64,000 nucleotides of DNA from Paenibacillus alkalitolerans. Lineage in GTDB: Bacteria; Bacillota; Bacilli; Paenibacillales; YIM-B00363. The translations under genes and the position numbers were made by a program. The notes beneath the pieces are model-generated. The model saw nothing but the letters and a program-made list of their open reading frames with translations, ran no database searches and was not told where the DNA came from. This document shows positions 61,252-64,000 of this stretch, one piece after another. The DNA lies in assembly GCF_016482785.1 (NCBI RefSeq), contig NZ_JAEMXM010000009.1, forward strand, positions 54,264 to 118,263. Direction: 5' to 3'. Within the stretch, counting starts at the first letter, position 1; each line of letters opens with the position of its first letter.

Positions 61252-62991
61252 ATGGAAGCGAGTTTTACGAGACGAATTCTTTCTTTTTTTCGCCCTTATC
61301 ATCTTTCCTTCGTTTTTGTAATTCTGTTGTCGCTGCTCGCCGCTTTATTGTCACTTACAACCCCGTTACTCATGAAAGAGATCATTGATCATGCCATCCC
61401 TGCGAAAGATATTCGGTTGTTGGTTATCCTCTGTGGCTGTTTTTTCGCTGTCGTCACCGTCGGCGGAATGCTCAGTGTATGGCAGAGTCACCGGGAACAC
61501 ATCGTCGGCCAGCAGGTGTTGAGGGATATCCGCATGGTAATGATGGAACGTTTGCAGTTGCAATCGATGCGTTTCTTTACCCATTCCCGTTCCGGGGAGA
61601 TCGTTCATCGGCTCATATCAGACGTGCAAATGATCCAAAACATTGCGGCCAAAAGCGTCATCACCGCAGTTACACAATTCATCTTTTGGTGTACCGCAGC
61701 GGGTATTTTATTTTTCCTTGATTACAGATTGGCTGTCTTTTCCCTCCTCTTGCTACCCACATATGTCATCCCTTCCCGGAAAACGGCGAAAAAACGGAAG
61801 GCACTGATGAGCGAAACCCAAGAATGGAAGTCTACGTTATCTTCGTTCATTTCGGAAGCTTTCGGTATTTCAGGCGCCTTGCTAACCAGAATATTCGGAA
61901 GAGAGGCGTGGCTTAAGGAACGATTCTCCACCGTTAATCAGAACATCATGGAGAAAGAATTGAAACTGAACCTCTTAGGCCAATGGATCACGATGTTTAA
62001 CGGCGCGCTGCCTGCGGTGGGTACGGTAATGATTTATTTATACGGCGGTTATAGTGTAATTCAAGGTACGATGACGATTGGCGACATGGTGGCGTTCACG
62101 ATTTATTTAGGAAGACTCTACGGGCCGACGCAACAGTTGTTGAATCTTTATATGGATTTCGTCACTTCTATGGGAGTCTTCCAACGGATTTTCGAGTATC
62201 TGGATCTTGTGCCGGATGTGGCGGAAAAGGACAATGCCCGGGAACTTCCCGATGTGAAGGGCGATATCTCATTTGACAGTGTAAGTTTTGCATATTCCGC
62301 CGGGAAAAATGTCCTGCACCATATCAACTTCGAAGTATCGGCAGGGCAACAACTTGCAGTGGTGGGACCGAGCGGCGCAGGTAAAACAACTTTGATCGGA
62401 ATGTTGGCACGTTTGTATGATCCGACCTCCGGCTGCATCCGCTTTGACGGCGTTAATATTAAGGAAGTGAAGTTAAACAGCATTAGAAAGCACATCGCGT
62501 ATGTCACGCAGGATCCTTTCCTCTTCCATGCCAGTATCAGAGAAAATTTGCTGTTCGCCAAGCCGGATGCAACCGATGAAGAGCTTGTCAAAGCATGCAA
62601 GGATGCGTACATTCACGACTTGATCCACAGCCTTCCTAATGGGTACGACACGATTGTGGGTGAGAGGGGGCATCGGTTATCCAGCGGTGAGAGACAACGG
62701 TTGGCGATTGCACGAGCAGTTTTGAAAAAACCGAGAATCCTCATCCTTGACGAAGCAACTTCTCATCTGGACTCGCAGTCGGAGCATTACGTGCAGTCTG
62801 CTTTAGAAACGTTGATGCGGTCATGCACTACAGTTGTCATTGCACATCGCTTGTCAACGATCGTGGCAGCGGATCAAATTTTGGTGCTGAAGGACGGTAA
62901 AATCGCGGAGAAAGGGAACCATCACGAATTGCTGATCCGCAACAGTTTATACGCAGATTTATATCGAAAGCAATTTGCTGATGCAATTTGA
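61252..62991 (+). CDS. ABC exporter, fused membrane-ATPase half-transporter
   Basis: A 579-residue type IV exporter. Six N-terminal membrane helices (about 1-310) and an ATPase domain (about 330-579) with Walker A GPSGAGKTT, signature LSSGERQRL (LSSGE in place of LSGGQ) and Walker B ILILDEAT, followed by the H-loop VIAHRLS. It should work as a homodimer pumping drugs, lipids or peptides outward. Its operon partner is the XRE regulator. No immunity or peptide gene was seen around it. Confidence 0.93.
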   Translation: MEASFTRRILSFFRPYHLSFVFVILLSLLAALLSLTTPLLMKEIIDHAIPAKDIRLLVILCGCFFAVVTVGGMLSVWQSHREHIVGQQVLRDIRMVMMERLQLQSMRFFTHSRSGEIVHRLISDVQMIQNIAAKSVITAVTQFIFWCTAAGILFFLDYRLAVFSLLLLPTYVIPSRKTAKKRKALMSETQEWKSTLSSFISEAFGISGALLTRIFGREAWLKERFSTVNQNIMEKELKLNLLGQWITMFNGALPAVGTVMIYLYGGYSVIQGTMTIGDMVAFTIYLGRLYGPTQQLLNLYMDFVTSMGVFQRIFEYLDLVPDVAEKDNARELPDVKGDISFDSVSFAYSAGKNVLHHINFEVSAGQQLAVVGPSGAGKTTLIGMLARLYDPTSGCIRFDGVNIKEVKLNSIRKHIAYVTQDPFLFHASIRENLLFAKPDATDEELVKACKDAYIHDLIHSLPNGYDTIVGERGHRLSSGERQRLAIARAVLKKPRILILDEATSHLDSQSEHYVQSALETLMRSCTTVVIAHRLSTIVAADQILVLKDGKIAEKGNHHELLIRNSLYADLYRKQFADAI

Positions 62992-63221
62992 GAGTGGGCC
63001 ACGTTTTTAACGGATTCACTTTTAGAGTAACTCAAACCCTAGATTATTCAACTAACGGAGACCGCTCGACAAGTTCTGCTATAAGCGTCCAAAAGCGTGA
63101 AAAGCAGGAGATTAATTTGATTAATCTTAACTTTACATCCAAGGATGGGAATGACGGTACCATGTTTCCTGAAACCATCCCGCCAATACTCCTGCATGCG
63201 TCATGGCTGACAGGTCATGGG
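62992..63221. other. Intergenic stretch before the group II intron
   Basis: Nothing recognised beyond short open frames; it includes the 5' exon sequence of the intron, ending TCATGGG. Confidence 0.4.
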
Positions 63222-63916
63222 GTGTGAAGAACAGGTAGATTCGGCAGAACGAAGGCTGAAGCCATTCCTTTGGAAAAGGTATGCCAACGGATATGCCGCG
63301 CGGCTGAGAAACTGGATATGGTGAGAATCGTTCCCCAAAAGGAACTGACGAACAACCGAATGTACGGGTCTAAAGTTAGAACATAGGGAAAGCCTATGTA
63401 CCATCAAACGATGGGGTGAGTGGCGTAAAGTAAAAATGTTTCCTATGAAATACGCTATGCCGAACTATGGCGGTATCCAGCTCACAGGCTCACAGGGAGC
63501 ACCTAAGTCCAGAACGGATAGCTAGGATGTAAGGTACTTGGAAAACAAGGAACGTTGCAACAAGGGCTGTCACCCGAAGCGGTTGCTATAAGGCATTAGC
63601 CGAAATGCATTTATTCTTGTGAGGGTAGGGGCATGACTGACGAAGTTCTTGTAATGGGAATGGAGGAACAGCCCCAAGTCTAACTGAAAAGAATGATCAT
63701 TCTCCAAGCGTGAATTGCACCGATCGGGTATGAACGTGGGAACTTCCACAGTGCAAGCTTAACGGTATTGGGATTCGAATAACACCAAATCTGTGAGTAA
63801 CGAGGATGCTTATGATCTAGTACGTTCAGTTAGAGGGAGCGCGGAGTGCGGCGAAAGTCGCACGCTCCGTGTGGAGCAGGGGAAAAGCCGGAGATCACTT
63901 CAAACGCTTACCTATT
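63222..63916 (+). mobile_element. Group II intron ribozyme without reverse transcriptase ORF
   Basis: A ~695-base structured RNA with no protein frame. The 5' end reads GTGTG (consensus GUGYG). The domain I block GAGGGTAGGGGCATGACTGACGAAG with TGTAATGGGAATGGAGGAA resembles bacterial group II introns as I know them. Near the 3' end, GAGC-GCGGAG-TGCGGC-GAAA-GTCGCA-CG-CTCCGT has the domain V pattern: AGC triad, GAAA tetraloop and CG bulge. Then GGGGAAAAGC...GCTTACCT gives a domain VI stem with a bulged A, and the intron would end at CCTATT. CTAACTGAA (63680-63688) pairs with TTCAGTTAG (63825-63833). Boundaries are approximate. Confidence 0.8.
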
Positions 63917-64000
63917 GCTGACGAGTTTCAAAAACAACGCAGGTTTCAGATAGTAAATTAACAAAAAGTTTTCATAGTGTAATATGTAAAGTCTTATAGC

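Overview
The window reads as a chromosomal segment of a spore-former of the Paenibacillaceae type (Paenibacillus/Cohnella-like Bacillales). The evidence is the Bacillus-type synteny (cymR-iscS, then AI-2E permease, alaS with a T-box leader, ireB, ruvX, DUF1292, mltG and a class B PBP), strong AGGAGG ribosome binding sites with many GTG/TTG starts, a YesM/YesN-type two-component pair, CcpA-type cre sites and secreted polysaccharide hydrolases. No rRNA, tRNA, CRISPR or prophage was seen.

Layout. 1-1.3 kb: the end of an agr-like quorum-sensing cassette (kinase-less membrane sensor, AgrB, AgrD-like peptide). 1.3-4.7 kb: alkylation repair (ogt-alkA), a CPBP protease and mnmA. 5-14 kb: cysteine/thiolation genes (cymR, iscS) and the conserved alaS-ireB-ruvX-DUF1292-mltG block. 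14-22.7 kb: chemoreceptor, PBP, a tandem palindromic repeat array, polysaccharide deacetylase, an unusual GGDEF-histidine kinase fusion and corA. 22.8-25.6 kb: sugar isomerase, Gfo/Idh oxidoreductase and a convergent AraC regulator. 25.8-28.8 kb: an AT-rich island with a DUF5317 membrane protein, two nearly identical 34-residue peptides and a GGDEF/HD-GYP protein. 28.8-29.4 kb: a Uma2 protein. 29.6-39.5 kb: an alpha-1,6-glucan locus (ABC importer, GH66 enzyme, YesM/YesN pair, second binding lipoprotein). 39.5-41.3 kb: ThuA and Gfo/Idh. 41.5-44.6 kb: xyloglucan hydrolases GH74 and GH12. 45.2-59.8 kb: a purine-catabolic cluster running from adenine to allantoin, with a nucleoside-type ABC importer. 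60-63 kb: hairpin-rich spacer, XRE regulator and ABC exporter. 63.2-63.9 kb: a group II intron ribozyme without a reverse transcriptase ORF.

How the genes work together. The GH66 locus looks like extracellular cleavage of dextran-like glucan, uptake by a lipoprotein-dependent importer, and control by a membrane kinase and AraC-type response regulator. The GH12/GH74 pair would cut xyloglucan under catabolite control. In the purine cluster, adenine deaminase, xanthine dehydrogenase (three subunits plus two maturation factors), uricase, HIU hydrolase and OHCU decarboxylase form a continuous route to allantoin; allantoinase and later steps are not in the window.

The strongest candidates for undescribed biology are the DUF5317/twin-peptide/c-di-GMP unit with a 10-bp phased operator-like repeat, the kinase-less agr cassette with a predicted serine-lactone pheromone, the dispersed palindromic repeat family, and the ORF-less group II intron. 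All functional calls rest on reading translated sequence; no database search was run.
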